Assembly (NCBI RefSeq): GCF_947495255.1
Contig: NZ_CANLYI010000004.1
Span: 124,001-188,000 of the forward strand
Source of the DNA: an uncultured Winogradskyella sp.
GTDB taxonomy: Bacteria > Bacteroidota > Bacteroidia > Flavobacteriales > Flavobacteriaceae
Reading direction: 5' to 3'
Length of the DNA stretch: 64,000 nucleotides
Made by a program: the position numbers and the translations under genes. The first letter of the stretch is position 1. The number at the start of each line of letters is the position of its first letter. Under the pieces are notes generated by a model. That model worked only from the letters and a program-made list of their open reading frames with translations. It was not told the origin of the DNA and ran no database searches. Shown here in pieces: positions 27,089 through 37,000 of the stretch.

Positions 27089-28243
27089 ATGCAATTTTCT
27101 GAAGTTTTAGGTCAAAAACATATTAAAAAACACCTTACCACAAGTGTTGATGCTGGTAGAATAGCACATGCACAATTATTTGTTGGTCCTGAGGGTTCTG
27201 GTACACTACCAATGGCATTGGCTTATGCCCAATACATTTTATGTAGCAACGTAAATGGTGAAAATACAGGCGGAAAGGATTCTTGTAATATAAAATTTAA
27301 GAATTTTTCGCACCCAGATTTACATTTTGCATTTCCGGTAACCACAAGTGATAAAGTAAAAAGTAAACCTGTTTCTAGTTTCTACTTAGAAGAATGGCGA
27401 CAACTTTTAGACCAACAACCTTACGGAAACTTATTTGATTGGTACAAAATGCTCGGTGTTGATAATAAACAAGGGCAAATTGGTGTTGAAGAGGCCTTAC
27501 AAATTGTAAAATCACTAACTCTTAAATCTTACGAAGGTGGTTACAAAGTAATGCTCATTTGGATGGCTGAAAAAATGAATACAGCAAGTGCCAACAAACT
27601 TTTGAAATTAATTGAAGAGCCACCAGAAAAAACGATATTCATACTTATTGCCGAAGACGAAGAGCAGATTATAAATACCATCCGTTCGCGTTGCCAGATA
27701 TTACATTTTCCACCTCTTGCAGAAGAAGCTATTTCTGAAGCTTTGATTAAAAACTATCAGATTGAACAATCGGTAGCTACTAAAATTGCCCATCAGGCTA
27801 ACGGAAATTACAACAAAGCTTGTGACCTTATTTATCACGATAGTGAAGATATACAGTTCGAAAAATGGTTTGTTATATGGATTAGATCAGCCTTTAAAGC
27901 TAAAGGTAACAAAGCTGCAATTCATGATTTAATTTCATGGTCAGAAGAAATTGCCAAAACAGGTCGAGAAACTCAGAAGAAATTTCTCAATTTCTGTCTA
28001 GATTACTTTAGACAAGCTTTACTTCTTAATTATCAAGCAAATGAATTGGTTTATTTAGAGCCAAAGTCAAACGATTTTAAGCTCGAAAAGTTTGCTCCTT
28101 TTGTACATAACTCTAATATTATGGAAATTTCAGAAGAACTTCAAGATGCCATATATCATATAGAGCGTAATGGTAATTCTAAGATTGTTCTCACTGATTT
28201 ATCCATAAAGCTAACGAGATTGTTGCATAAGAAATCAGAATAG
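27089..28243 (+). CDS. holB: DNA polymerase III subunit delta prime
   Basis: A 384-residue clamp-loader subunit. The AAA+ core begins MQFSEVLGQKHIKKHLTTSVDAGRIAHAQLF with GPEGSGTLPMA as a degenerate P-loop lacking the Lys, as expected for delta prime, which does not hydrolyse ATP. The segment CSNVNGENTGGKDSCNIKFKNFSHPDLHF carries zinc-type cysteines, and TIRSRCQILHF is the SRC motif of clamp loaders. It helps load the beta clamp at primed sites. TAGTTTTG at 27077-27084 is a -7 element 4 bases ahead of the ATG, so the transcript may have almost no leader. It ends one base from the convergent MFS gene. Confidence 0.9.
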   Translation: MQFSEVLGQKHIKKHLTTSVDAGRIAHAQLFVGPEGSGTLPMALAYAQYILCSNVNGENTGGKDSCNIKFKNFSHPDLHFAFPVTTSDKVKSKPVSSFYLEEWRQLLDQQPYGNLFDWYKMLGVDNKQGQIGVEEALQIVKSLTLKSYEGGYKVMLIWMAEKMNTASANKLLKLIEEPPEKTIFILIAEDEEQIINTIRSRCQILHFPPLAEEAISEALIKNYQIEQSVATKIAHQANGNYNKACDLIYHDSEDIQFEKWFVIWIRSAFKAKGNKAAIHDLISWSEEIAKTGRETQKKFLNFCLDYFRQALLLNYQANELVYLEPKSNDFKLEKFAPFVHNSNIMEISEELQDAIYHIERNGNSKIVLTDLSIKLTRLLHKKSE

Positions 28244-28244
28244 T

Positions 28245-29387
28245 CTACAAATTATTTTTTTGAGTTTTAAAAAATAATTGAGAAATAGGAATGAACATTA
28301 ACCCGCAAACGACTAGCGTAAAAAAAGCGTTTTTTAGTCCAAATGCATGCGATAAATAACCAATAAGTAGTGGTCCAATAAACATACCTACAATAGCATA
28401 AGTCCCAATAATAGAAATAGCCATTCCTGCAGAGTATTTTTTTGATTTACCAGCTAAAATATAGGTCATTGGAAAAATGGCAGAAACACCTATTCCTACT
28501 AAGCAGAATCCAATTAATGCCGTCCAAAATTGTGGAAATAAAATAGTTGTTAATGTACCTGTTGAAATCAACAAACCACTAATAATATATAGTTTTGGCA
28601 TGCCAATTTTATCTAATACTTTATCTAAGAAAAATCTAGACGTCGCCATAAAAACCATAAATAACAAATAACCATAAGTGAAGACATCCTCTTTAACAAC
28701 CTCTTTAAAATAGATACCACTCCAATCAAACATACCACCTTCGCATATCGCAGCAAAAAAGATAAGTAAACCTAAATAAAATATAAAAGGGTCTGGTTTG
28801 CCAATAATGAGCTTATTTCCAGTTATAGACTTGTCTTTTGTTAGTGAATATTTATAAGCAATTATAGTCGCTAAGATTGTTATTAGAGCAATAGCTAAAA
28901 AGTGATTTTGAATAGTAACATTAAACCTTACCATAAACGTAGAAAAAACTACGCCTACGACTCCTCCAAGGCTCCATACACCATGAAAAGAACCAATAAT
29001 TTTTTTCTCATACAGTGCTTGCAACGTAATAGACTGAGCGTTCATTGCTATATTTAATACTCGCATACAAATAGAAAATAGAGCTAATACAATTATTAAT
29101 AAAACGGAAGTTTTAACTAAACTAATTCCCAATAATGAGAGGGAGAAAAAAAGAAAAGAAACCAGGAGTAAATCTCTATTGTTAAACTTAGAAATTAACC
29201 AACCAGACGTTACTGTGCCAATTAAAGCTGCAAATGGCATTACCAATAAAATACTACCTAACTGAGCATCATTTAAATTAAAATACGCCTTTAAGGTTGG
29301 AATACGCGAAGCCCAAGTCGCAAAACACAAACCTGAAAGAAAAAAATAGCCACTTAAAGCAACACGGTTAACCTGTTTTGTATTCAA
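28245..29387 (-). CDS. MFS transporter
   Basis: A 380-residue protein with 12 hydrophobic helices, the size of a compact major facilitator. ATWASRIPTLKAYFNLNDAQLGSILLVMPFAALIGTVTSGWLISKFNNR gives the first three helices and the loop 2-3 motif of the family. It resembles the YbjJ/FucP-like group of sugar or metabolite permeases, but the substrate cannot be read off. It lies downstream of the ompH gene with a terminator in between, so it is probably transcribed on its own or by read-through. Confidence 0.85.
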   Translation of the reverse strand: MNTKQVNRVALSGYFFLSGLCFATWASRIPTLKAYFNLNDAQLGSILLVMPFAALIGTVTSGWLISKFNNRDLLLVSFLFFSLSLLGISLVKTSVLLIIVLALFSICMRVLNIAMNAQSITLQALYEKKIIGSFHGVWSLGGVVGVVFSTFMVRFNVTIQNHFLAIALITILATIIAYKYSLTKDKSITGNKLIIGKPDPFIFYLGLLIFFAAICEGGMFDWSGIYFKEVVKEDVFTYGYLLFMVFMATSRFFLDKVLDKIGMPKLYIISGLLISTGTLTTILFPQFWTALIGFCLVGIGVSAIFPMTYILAGKSKKYSAGMAISIIGTYAIVGMFIGPLLIGYLSHAFGLKNAFFTLVVCGLMFIPISQLFFKTQKNNL

Positions 29388-29411
29388 CCTTATTTAATTT
29401 TTTTTATTTAA

Positions 29412-29442
29412 CTAAAAAGAGTCAGGCTTTATACCTGACTCT
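29412..29442 (-). terminator. Intrinsic terminator of the OmpH-like gene
   Basis: On the minus strand AGAGTCAGG, a 7-base loop and CCTGACTCT form a 9-base-pair stem followed by five T. It lies 25 bases past the stop of the OmpH-like gene and just before the MFS gene. Confidence 0.85.
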
Positions 29443-29466
29443 ATTCTAAATTTTATAATACATTAA

Positions 29467-30012
29467 CTATTCCTCTGACTTAGGCTCTTCTTTTGAACCA
29501 CTCGCTTTGTAAGCTTCATTAATTTCTTTAGTTACAACTTCAGTTATGTCGTTAGCTTCAATTCCATAAACAACACTACCTGCTTGATTCTTACCTAAAA
29601 TAAAAGTATAACCGTTCTTTTTTCCGTAATCTTCTACAAATGCATTCATTTTTGAAATTACAGAATCCATTTCTACATTAAACATTTGCTCCATTTGTTG
29701 TTGTTGCATTTGCATTTGTTGCTGAACTGGTTGCCATTTTTGAGAAAAAGCCTGAGACTCTTGTTGTTGTTTTTGTGGCGATAATTTACTTATACGTTGT
29801 TGTATAGATTGCATTTCCATTTGGTAAACCATAGCAATACTATCTCTCCTTTTAGAAAAGATTTCATTTTGAGTTTTAAACTTACCCTCAGTATCAATTT
29901 TCATTTGATAATCGTTAATCACTTCACCATTATCTATAAATGCTATTTTTTGTTGTTCTTGGCAAGAAGCCGCTCCAACCAAAACCATTAAACCTAAAAT
30001 TACCTTCTTCAT
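29467..30012 (-). CDS. OmpH/Skp-family periplasmic chaperone-like lipoprotein
   Basis: A 181-residue protein starting MKKVILGLMVLVGAASCQEQQKIAFIDNGEVI, with an Ala-Ser-Cys lipobox and the IAFID(N/S) strand that opens the Skp fold. The middle is a coiled coil very rich in Gln and Met (QQQQMQMQQQQMEQMFNVEMD). The C-terminal strand GYTFILGKNQAGSVVYGIEANDIT completes the family pattern. Skp proteins hold unfolded outer-membrane proteins. The lipid anchor and the Gln-rich arm differ from E. coli Skp. TACATTTG (30088-30081) is a possible -7 element. Confidence 0.87.
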   Translation of the reverse strand: MKKVILGLMVLVGAASCQEQQKIAFIDNGEVINDYQMKIDTEGKFKTQNEIFSKRRDSIAMVYQMEMQSIQQRISKLSPQKQQQESQAFSQKWQPVQQQMQMQQQQMEQMFNVEMDSVISKMNAFVEDYGKKNGYTFILGKNQAGSVVYGIEANDITEVVTKEINEAYKASGSKEEPKSEE

Positions 30013-30268
30013 TTTTTTTTGTTATTTAATTATTTACGAAATCTCAAAACTCTCATGTTTGCGTTTCAATTTAATTTTTGCAAATGTATAAAAGTTCAGT
30101 TTTGTTTTCATGAATTTTTACACTATTGATATTTTCTATACTATTTTATGTGTCATATTTTTAAAATCTATCAAAAACAAAGCCATATAAAGCGATTTAA
30201 GCACGTTTTAAAATTTCGACTTGTTATTCCGTATTTACAATTAAGATACAAAAACAGTGTTGCTTATA

Positions 30269-31129
30269 TTACGATTCAGCGTTCTTTAAGACATAAATAT
30301 GCGAAGAATACTCCTCAGAACGATTTGCTTTGCGATTAGATTGCCATCCTATCCAAAATGCTTTGATGGGATTCATAAATCCAGATTTATATTTTTCTGA
30401 AAGTAAACAGACATAATAAGCGTCAAATTTCATTGGTAAGGTTTTTACCAATGTCATATTCTTAGTTTTAAATATTTCTGAAATTGAAGTTTTAGAAAAA
30501 TGCCAAAGATGTCTTGGCACATCAAAAGCAGCCCAAAAATTTTTATAATAGTCTGCATCATAACTTTTATAATTGGGAACAGCAATTACCAAAGTACCAT
30601 TTGGTTTTAAAAGTGATTTAAATAAGGTAGTATGCATTTCTAAATCTGGTAAATGTTCTAAAACATGCCAAAGTGTAATAACATCAAAACTATTAGGTTT
30701 AAGCTTCTTTAATTTTTCAGTTTCAAAAACCGAATTACTAGTTTTTGAATTTGCTATTTTACGCGCGCTTTCGTTTGGTTCAATCCCTGTAACCTTCCAA
30801 TTATCATTTAAAGCCGTTTGTAAAAAATCACCTGTTCCGCATCCAATATCTAAAAGTGATTTAGTTTCTGACTCAAAAGAATTAATTAATTTCAATTTTC
30901 GCTTTAGAGAAATTTCCCTCACCTTGTGGTATGCAAATTCTAATAGATTTCGCTTCGTATCTGTATGCGAAATATAGTCTTCACTTTTATAATATTCAGA
31001 TAACTTTTCTCCCTTTGGTTGAGGAAAAGTTTCTAACATATCAAGTTCCTTATTGTATAATAATTGGAACTGGTCGCCAGAAACTGAATGGTCTTTTAGG
31101 GTTAGGTATGTTTGTTTATTGTTTGGCAC
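30269..31129 (-). CDS. Class I SAM-dependent methyltransferase
   Basis: A 286-residue Rossmann-fold methyltransferase. Motif I is LLDIGCGTGDFLQTALNDNWKVTGIEPNESARKIA, motif II/III is FDVITLWHVLEHLPDLEMHTTLF and the segment LKPNGTLVIAVPNYKSYDADYY matches the post-motif strand. The N-terminal FQLLYNKELDMLETFPQPKGEKLSEYYKSEDYISH resembles the family of Bacteroidota methyltransferases usually called Methyltransf_23-type. The substrate is unknown. It lies on the minus strand 33 bases after the small membrane protein gene. Plus-strand ORFs here are shadows. Confidence 0.85.
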   Translation of the reverse strand: MPNNKQTYLTLKDHSVSGDQFQLLYNKELDMLETFPQPKGEKLSEYYKSEDYISHTDTKRNLLEFAYHKVREISLKRKLKLINSFESETKSLLDIGCGTGDFLQTALNDNWKVTGIEPNESARKIANSKTSNSVFETEKLKKLKPNSFDVITLWHVLEHLPDLEMHTTLFKSLLKPNGTLVIAVPNYKSYDADYYKNFWAAFDVPRHLWHFSKTSISEIFKTKNMTLVKTLPMKFDAYYVCLLSEKYKSGFMNPIKAFWIGWQSNRKANRSEEYSSHIYVLKNAES

Positions 31130-31162
31130 GAATTCTATTTACATTTTAAATAATTTACAATA

Positions 31163-31708
31163 TCAATGATATAATATTTCTTCAATTTGTCTAACAAATG
31201 AAACATTATCCTTTTTTGAAATGAAAAATGCGGAAGGATTAAGTGCACCTGTAAGCGCCAAAACCCCATAATTTTCATTAAATAGGGTGGGTTCTATTCC
31301 ATCAACTATTGGATTCTTCATCTTATAACAATCAAATGAATTTCCTTCTGAATCGGACAATACTTTTAATTTATCTACTTCATATTGAGAGCCAATATCA
31401 AAACTCAAAATTTTAGAATTCAAATTATAGCCAATCTTTAAACTTCTTGACAAGTCTGTTTCGCTAATATAATTATACATAATTACTGAATCTGTAATTG
31501 TTTTACTTAGTCGATATTCAGTTCTTAGTTTTAAAGAATCATTAAACAATCCATACAAATACCGTGTTTCAGAAATGGTAGGATTTTGTACAAAAGTCTG
31601 TTCATTATATTTTTCTTGGACATCACTTAGCATATAAAAAGTAAATCCAATCGTTGACAAAACAATAATTGCGAAAACAAAAATCAGTATGTCTTTAGTT
31701 TTATTCAA
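31163..31708 (-). CDS. Hypothetical membrane-anchored protein
   Basis: A 181-residue protein I do not recognise. The first 27 residues (NKTKDILIFVFAIIVLSTIGFTFYML) form one helix, probably an anchor with the rest outside the cytoplasm. The exported part is beta-rich (RYLYGLFNDSLKLRTEYRLSKTI) and has no motif known to me. It lies between mnmG and the methyltransferase gene. A parS-like 16-mer sits between its ATG and the mnmG stop codon. No function is proposed. Confidence 0.75.
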   Translation of the reverse strand: MNKTKDILIFVFAIIVLSTIGFTFYMLSDVQEKYNEQTFVQNPTISETRYLYGLFNDSLKLRTEYRLSKTITDSVIMYNYISETDLSRSLKIGYNLNSKILSFDIGSQYEVDKLKVLSDSEGNSFDCYKMKNPIVDGIEPTLFNENYGVLALTGALNPSAFFISKKDNVSFVRQIEEILYH

Positions 31709-31713
31709 ATGAT

Positions 31714-31729
31714 TGTTTCACGTGGAACA
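31714..31729. other. parS-like ParB-binding site (right-hand mnmG flank)
   Basis: TGTTTCACGTGGAACA differs at one position from the bacterial parS consensus TGTTTCACGTGAAACA. It lies in a 26-base gap between mnmG and the hypothetical gene. A second copy lies at 33622. The match to a rare 16-mer twice around one gene is not expected by chance. Confidence 0.75.
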
Positions 31730-31734
31730 TTATT

Positions 31735-33606
31735 TTATCTTCCTAAATAAACCAATAAAACAGAAATATCATTAGGTGAAACTCCACTAATTCGAGATGC
31801 TTGAGAAATGGTTACTGGTTTAATTTTATCTAATTTTTGCCTAGCCTCTATACTCATGGATTTCAATTTTGAATAATCAAAATCAGCAGGAATCTTTAAA
31901 CCTTCTAATCGATTTAATTTATCGGCATTGTTTTTTTCCTTCTCAATATAACCAGCATATTTTACTTGAATTTCAGTTTGCTCTATTACTTCATTATCTA
32001 AATCATTAGCCTGAATATAGTTTTCTACAGCTTCAAATTTACGTACATCATCTATTGTAATATTTGGTCGAGCATATAACTTAAACATTTTATCTTGCTG
32101 CTTAACAGTTGCAGAATTCTTAGATTCTAAAACAGGATTAGCTTCATCTGGTGTTATACTTGTATCTTTAAAAAACTGCACAAAGGCTTCAGATTTAGAT
32201 TGCTTTTCTTCCATACGTCTTAATCGTTTTTCCGATGCTAAACCTAAACCATAACCTTTTGGTGTTAACCTAAAGTCTGCGTTATCTTGTCTTAAAAGCG
32301 TTCTATATTCGGCACGAGATGTAAACATTCTATAAGGCTCTTCAGTACCTTTTGTAATTAAGTCATCTATTAAAACACCAATATAAGCTTCATCACGCTG
32401 TAATGTAAACGCTTCCTTTTCTTGCACTTTTAAACTCGCATTAATACCAGCCATCAAACCTTGAGAAGCTGCTTCTTCGTAACCCGTTGTTCCATTTATC
32501 TGACCAGCGAAATATAAGCCTTCAACTAACTTAGTTTCTAATGTGTGCTTTAATTGTGTTGGTGGAAAATAATCGTATTCAATTGCATAACCTGGTCTAA
32601 AGAATTTTACGTTTTCAAAACCTACAACAGAACGTAAGGCTTTAAATTGAACATCTTCTGGTAATGACGTAGAGAATCCATTTATATAATATTCGCACGT
32701 ATTCCACCCTTCTGGTTCTACAAATAATTGATGTCTATCCTTATCAGCAAACCGATTAATCTTATCTTCAATTGAAGGACAATAACGAGGGCCAACACTT
32801 TTAATTCGACCATTAAACATTGGCGAACGGTCAAAACCTTCACGCAATAAATCATGGACCGCTTCACTCGTATAAGTCAAATGACAAGAACGCTGATGTG
32901 TTAGTGGTTTTGTAATATCCAAATATGAAAATTTTTCAGGATTCTCATCTCCTGGCTGTTCAACCATTTTTGAAAAATCTAAAGAACGACCATCAACTCT
33001 TGGTGGTGTTCCTGTTTTCATTCTTCCAGATTCGAAACCTAAATTTACAAGTTGTTCTGTAATTCCGGTTGCCGCTCTTTCACCTGCTCTTCCTCCTCCA
33101 AAATTCTTATCGCCAATATGAATTAATCCATTTAAAAAAGTTCCGTTAGTAAGTACAACTGACTTTGCTCTCACCTCAACTCCGAGTGATGTTTTTACAC
33201 CAACCACTTTGTGATTTTTAACAATAAGACCAGATACCATCTCTTGATAGAAGTCAAGATTTTCGGTTCCTTCTAAAAGCATTCTCCAATCTTCCGCAAA
33301 ACGCATTCTATCAGATTGCACTCTAGGACTCCACATTGCAGGTCCTTTAGATTTATTAAGCATCTTAAATTGTATCGCAGATGTATCTGAAACGATTCCG
33401 CTATAACCTCCAAGCGCATCAATCTCTCTTACAATTTGCCCTTTTGCTATTCCTCCCATTGCAGGATTACAAGACATCTGAGCGATGTTTTGAAGATTCA
33501 TGGTAATCAATAATGTTTTGCTTCCCATATTTGCAGCAGCCGCAGCAGCTTCACTTCCTGCGTGACCTGCACCAACAACTATAACATCATATTCCTCGTT
33601 AAACAT
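31735..33606 (-). CDS. mnmG: tRNA uridine-5-carboxymethylaminomethyl modification enzyme MnmG (GidA)
   Basis: A 623-residue FAD protein. The N-terminal dinucleotide-binding loop VVGAGHAGSEAAAAAANMG is followed by CNPAMGGIAKGQIVREIDALGG, CPSIEDKINRF, LPEDVQ and a long C-terminal helical domain (SMSIEARQKLDKIKPVTISQASRISGVSPNDISVLLVYLG). With MnmE it installs carboxymethylaminomethyl at wobble uridine 34 of several tRNAs. In many bacteria mnmG lies close to oriC and the par genes, which fits the two flanking parS-like sites. TATATTTG at 33671-33664 is a possible -7 element upstream. Confidence 0.97.
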   Translation of the reverse strand: MFNEEYDVIVVGAGHAGSEAAAAAANMGSKTLLITMNLQNIAQMSCNPAMGGIAKGQIVREIDALGGYSGIVSDTSAIQFKMLNKSKGPAMWSPRVQSDRMRFAEDWRMLLEGTENLDFYQEMVSGLIVKNHKVVGVKTSLGVEVRAKSVVLTNGTFLNGLIHIGDKNFGGGRAGERAATGITEQLVNLGFESGRMKTGTPPRVDGRSLDFSKMVEQPGDENPEKFSYLDITKPLTHQRSCHLTYTSEAVHDLLREGFDRSPMFNGRIKSVGPRYCPSIEDKINRFADKDRHQLFVEPEGWNTCEYYINGFSTSLPEDVQFKALRSVVGFENVKFFRPGYAIEYDYFPPTQLKHTLETKLVEGLYFAGQINGTTGYEEAASQGLMAGINASLKVQEKEAFTLQRDEAYIGVLIDDLITKGTEEPYRMFTSRAEYRTLLRQDNADFRLTPKGYGLGLASEKRLRRMEEKQSKSEAFVQFFKDTSITPDEANPVLESKNSATVKQQDKMFKLYARPNITIDDVRKFEAVENYIQANDLDNEVIEQTEIQVKYAGYIEKEKNNADKLNRLEGLKIPADFDYSKLKSMSIEARQKLDKIKPVTISQASRISGVSPNDISVLLVYLGR

Positions 33607-33621
33607 ATTGAATTTTTATTT

Positions 33622-33637
33622 TGTTCCACGTGGAACA
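33622..33637. other. parS-like ParB-binding site (left-hand mnmG flank)
   Basis: TGTTCCACGTGGAACA is a perfect palindrome (18 bases with the flanking T and A) and differs from the parS consensus at two symmetric positions, the variant also known from Pseudomonas. It lies 15 bases before the mnmG start codon, so it could also touch its promoter. Confidence 0.8.
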
Positions 33638-33685
33638 ATTAAATTATTAAAATTTTGGATTTGCAAATATACGCTGAAATCGTGA

Positions 33686-34099
33686 CTATAGATTTCGCTT
33701 TGCTAAGTAATAATCCTCTTTAGACCTCATCATCTTTTCATCGTCTTCCGATTTATCTTTGTAACCACAATAATGCAACACACCATGAATGATTACTCGC
33801 GCCATTTCATCATTAAAAGATACTTTAAAATCTGAAGCATTTTCCTTCACTCTATCCACTGAAATATAAATATCACCATGTAGTTCTTTTCCTACTGAAT
33901 AATCGAAGCTAATAATGTCCGTTAGTGTATCGTGATTTAAGAAATCAACATTCAATTTGTGTAAATAATCGTCTGAACAAAAAATGTAATTTATCTCTCC
34001 TTCTTTACAATGTTCTTCTAAAATGGTATTGCTAATCCAGTCTGAAAAACCTTGTTCTTCGTCTAAATTAAAATCGGTTTCGTAGTTAAAACTAATCAT
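33686..34099 (-). CDS. ybeY: rRNA maturation RNase YbeY
   Basis: A 137-residue endoribonuclease of UPF0054. The metal-site region reads MARVIIHGVLHYCGYKDKSEDDEKMM, matching HGxLHxxGYxH except that the third histidine is replaced by Asp (GYKDK). The arginine before the motif is kept (MAR). YbeY processes 16S rRNA 3-prime ends and acts in ribosome quality control. The gene overlaps the DUF4175 gene by 8 bases and is followed by mnmG after a 79-base gap that includes a parS-like site. The Asp in place of His may be the normal form in this phylum. Confidence 0.9.
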   Translation of the reverse strand: MISFNYETDFNLDEEQGFSDWISNTILEEHCKEGEINYIFCSDDYLHKLNVDFLNHDTLTDIISFDYSVGKELHGDIYISVDRVKENASDFKVSFNDEMARVIIHGVLHYCGYKDKSEDDEKMMRSKEDYYLAKRNL

Positions 34100-37000
34100 T
34101 GGTTTTCTTAAAATACTCTTGAATTTTTTTCTTTAAATGATTTTGCAAAGGTAATGCTTGACGATTTAAAATTTCAGTTGTATTAAAATATTGTTTTGCC
34201 GTAGGAATCTGACTTGGATTATTTTGATTAAATTCTTCTTTATTAGTTTCAGATTTACGCTTGGTGTCTTGACCTTGCATAAAAGTCGCGTTCTCCATCT
34301 TTAATAATTTATGTTGTACATCCATCATTTTTTGAAGCGTTTGGTTTGTAAATCCTGTATTCAACAAATCGAGTTCAATCTCTTCCATTTGCTTTATTAG
34401 TTGTCCGGCAGATTCAATTCTTCCTTCCTTACCAAGTCTGTCTTCTAGTGCTTGACGCAATAATTGTTGTTTCTGATAAATCTTAAATAATTCTCCATTC
34501 TGCTCCTCACTTCCACCTTCACCATAACCGTCATTTTTTTCGCCTTCACCTTCGCCATTGCCAGCACCACCATTTTTACCATCTTTTCCATTCTTGCCCT
34601 TACCTTCTCCATTTTTACCTTGACCATCACCTTCTTTCTGTCCACCTTCATTGCCCTCATCTTTCTGTTCACCATTCTTACCAGACTTTCCACCTTTTCC
34701 ACCTTTTCCTTGTCCTTCTCCACTCTTACCGTTATCACCGCTTTTACCGTCATTTCCTTCTTTTCCAGCTTTACCCTTATCCCCTGGTTTTTCACCTTCA
34801 CCTTCTTTTCCATCTTTACCAGGTTTCTGTCCTTCACCTTCCTTACCCTTATCGCCTTCTTCACCCTTTTCTCCTTCTTTACCCTCTTCACCTTTCTTTA
34901 CGCCTTCTTCCATCTTTTTATTGAGTTCTTCTTGACTCATAATAATATCTTCCAATTGAGATTCTCCTTCGCCTTCACCTTGAGACGGATTCATATCCAT
35001 TTCCATGTTATCTAAAACATCACTTAAAAAACTCGCTAATTCATTAGTAGAAGTTACTGCGTATTGTTGTGCACCAACGCCTTGGTACAAACGATTTTCT
35101 GAGAGCTGTTCTAGGGCTTTATCGATGTTAAAATAAACCTCTGTAATTTGCGAATTCACTTTTTCAGAAATCTTAGGTTGTCTTAAGGATAACGCAAACA
35201 AACTATCATCTATATGTTCAAAATGTTCTCTTAAATTACTTTGTTCAATAATATACTTTCCGTAGTTATTATTATTGATTCCTATACTTTCAAAAGTTTC
35301 CATAAGAGCCTCTTGGTCGAAAGAATACAGTAACGAATTTTCTAATATTTGACGTAACGCATCAATATCTTCTGCCGCTTGGTCTCCTCCTCCTCCTCCT
35401 CCAGCCGCAGCTTTCTTAAGCATATCACTGATTTCCTTCATTTTCTGAGCAGCTTGCTTTTGCTTCTTTTTAGCCTTCTCTTGCTGTTCCTTAGCTTTTT
35501 CAGCATCTTCTTTAGATTCACTATCTTCTTTCTGTTCTAAGGCTTCTTTGGCTTCCTTTTGGTCGAATTTTATCTCATCTTCTAAAAATTCATCTCTAGC
35601 AATCTTCATAGGTTTTTGAAGTTGCCTGTCTTCGCGTTTTAAATCTTCTAAATCTTTTTGAAGTTTATCAAAATCCTCATTCAATTTTTCTTGAGCTTCT
35701 TTGGTGTTTTCTTTTTCCTTTTTGGATAACTCGTCTTGTTCTTCTGACAGTTTTTCTAATTCACTTGAAACTTTCTCAGCCTTCTTCATCACATAAAAAC
35801 GTTTCGTCAACTCTAAAAGTTGCTTCATGCTACGTTTCTTATTCTTGTTTTGTTTGGCTAATTCTTCAAGCTTTTGTGTGAACTCTTCCTTGTTGATTTT
35901 ATCCTTTAATTCTTCAAGCTCTTTGAGTAATTCTTCGTCTTTCTTTAATTGTTCTTCATTCTCTTTTAAACGTTCCTTTAAATCTTCTTTAAATTGGTCG
36001 TCTTTCTTTTCGTCTTTTTGAAATTCTTCTAAATTATCTTGTAGTTTTTTGTTGAAATTTTTCATCAACTGTTCCTGATTTTTCTGACGTTTTAAGAACT
36101 CTTCAAATTTCTTCTTGTCATTAAAATTTAGACTTTCTTTTTCCTTTTGGGTTTTAGATAATTCTTCGAGTTTTTTATCTTGCTCTTGAAGTTTATCGAA
36201 CGTTTTACTAATATCTTTTATAGTTTCATTTTGCTCGTTAAGCTGCTTCTGCTCTTCTTCATCTTTAGTCAATTTTCGGTAACTAAATGTTGAACTTTTT
36301 GTACGCTTATAATTATGTAATGCATCGTTATCAAAAACCTCAAAATACAGTTGGTAACTTACACCATCTTCTAGGTTGAACTGATTAGGAAACGCACTAA
36401 CAAACTCACTAAAATTAGACTTTGAAATATTAATAGGCTCTACTACTTTTTTTGATTCATCTTCACTAGGATAATACACCAATTGTAGCTTTGTTAAACC
36501 ATAATCATCACTTGCTTGACCATAGAAATACAAACTTTGTTGGTCTATTGAATCTATTTGAACCTTGATATTCAACTCTGGATAAATATCCTTTACTACA
36601 TTAATATTGTACGCCAAATTCTCGTAATCTTTTAAATCACCATTACTTGTTGTAATACTGTAATTGTAATTTTTATAAAGTTGTTTTGACCCTTCAAAAT
36701 TACCGTTGTCTTTAGACTTAAAACTTAAGGTATCTTGAGCATAAATATGAACACCTGTGGTGGATTTTGTCTTTGCTTTCCAGGTGATTTTAGTCCCTTC
36801 AGGAATAACAGCAGAACCTGTACTTTTTAAAACTTCATCTTGTTTTTTGGTGTGTGATGGGTAATCTAATACCATTTCAAAATTCACCAAATTTGGTGTG
36901 TTCACCACAGTTAATTTATACGGTTTTGATGTGACATCATTTGCTGATAAGGTAAACTCAACCGCTTCTTTGGGTAAACTGAATGTGTACTGAAATTCGC

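Noticed and set aside
30148-30339. Plus-strand ORF of 63 codons next to the methyltransferase gene
   Set aside because: It overlaps the methyltransferase 3-prime end, has no clear domain and lies in an AT-rich gap where chance ORFs are expected.
34445-35015. Overlapping ORFs 34445-34891 (-), 34620-35015 (+) and 34651-34935 (+)
   Set aside because: They arise from the purine-biased Gly/Lys/Glu repeat tract of the DUF4175 gene and give low-complexity products without start or domain support.
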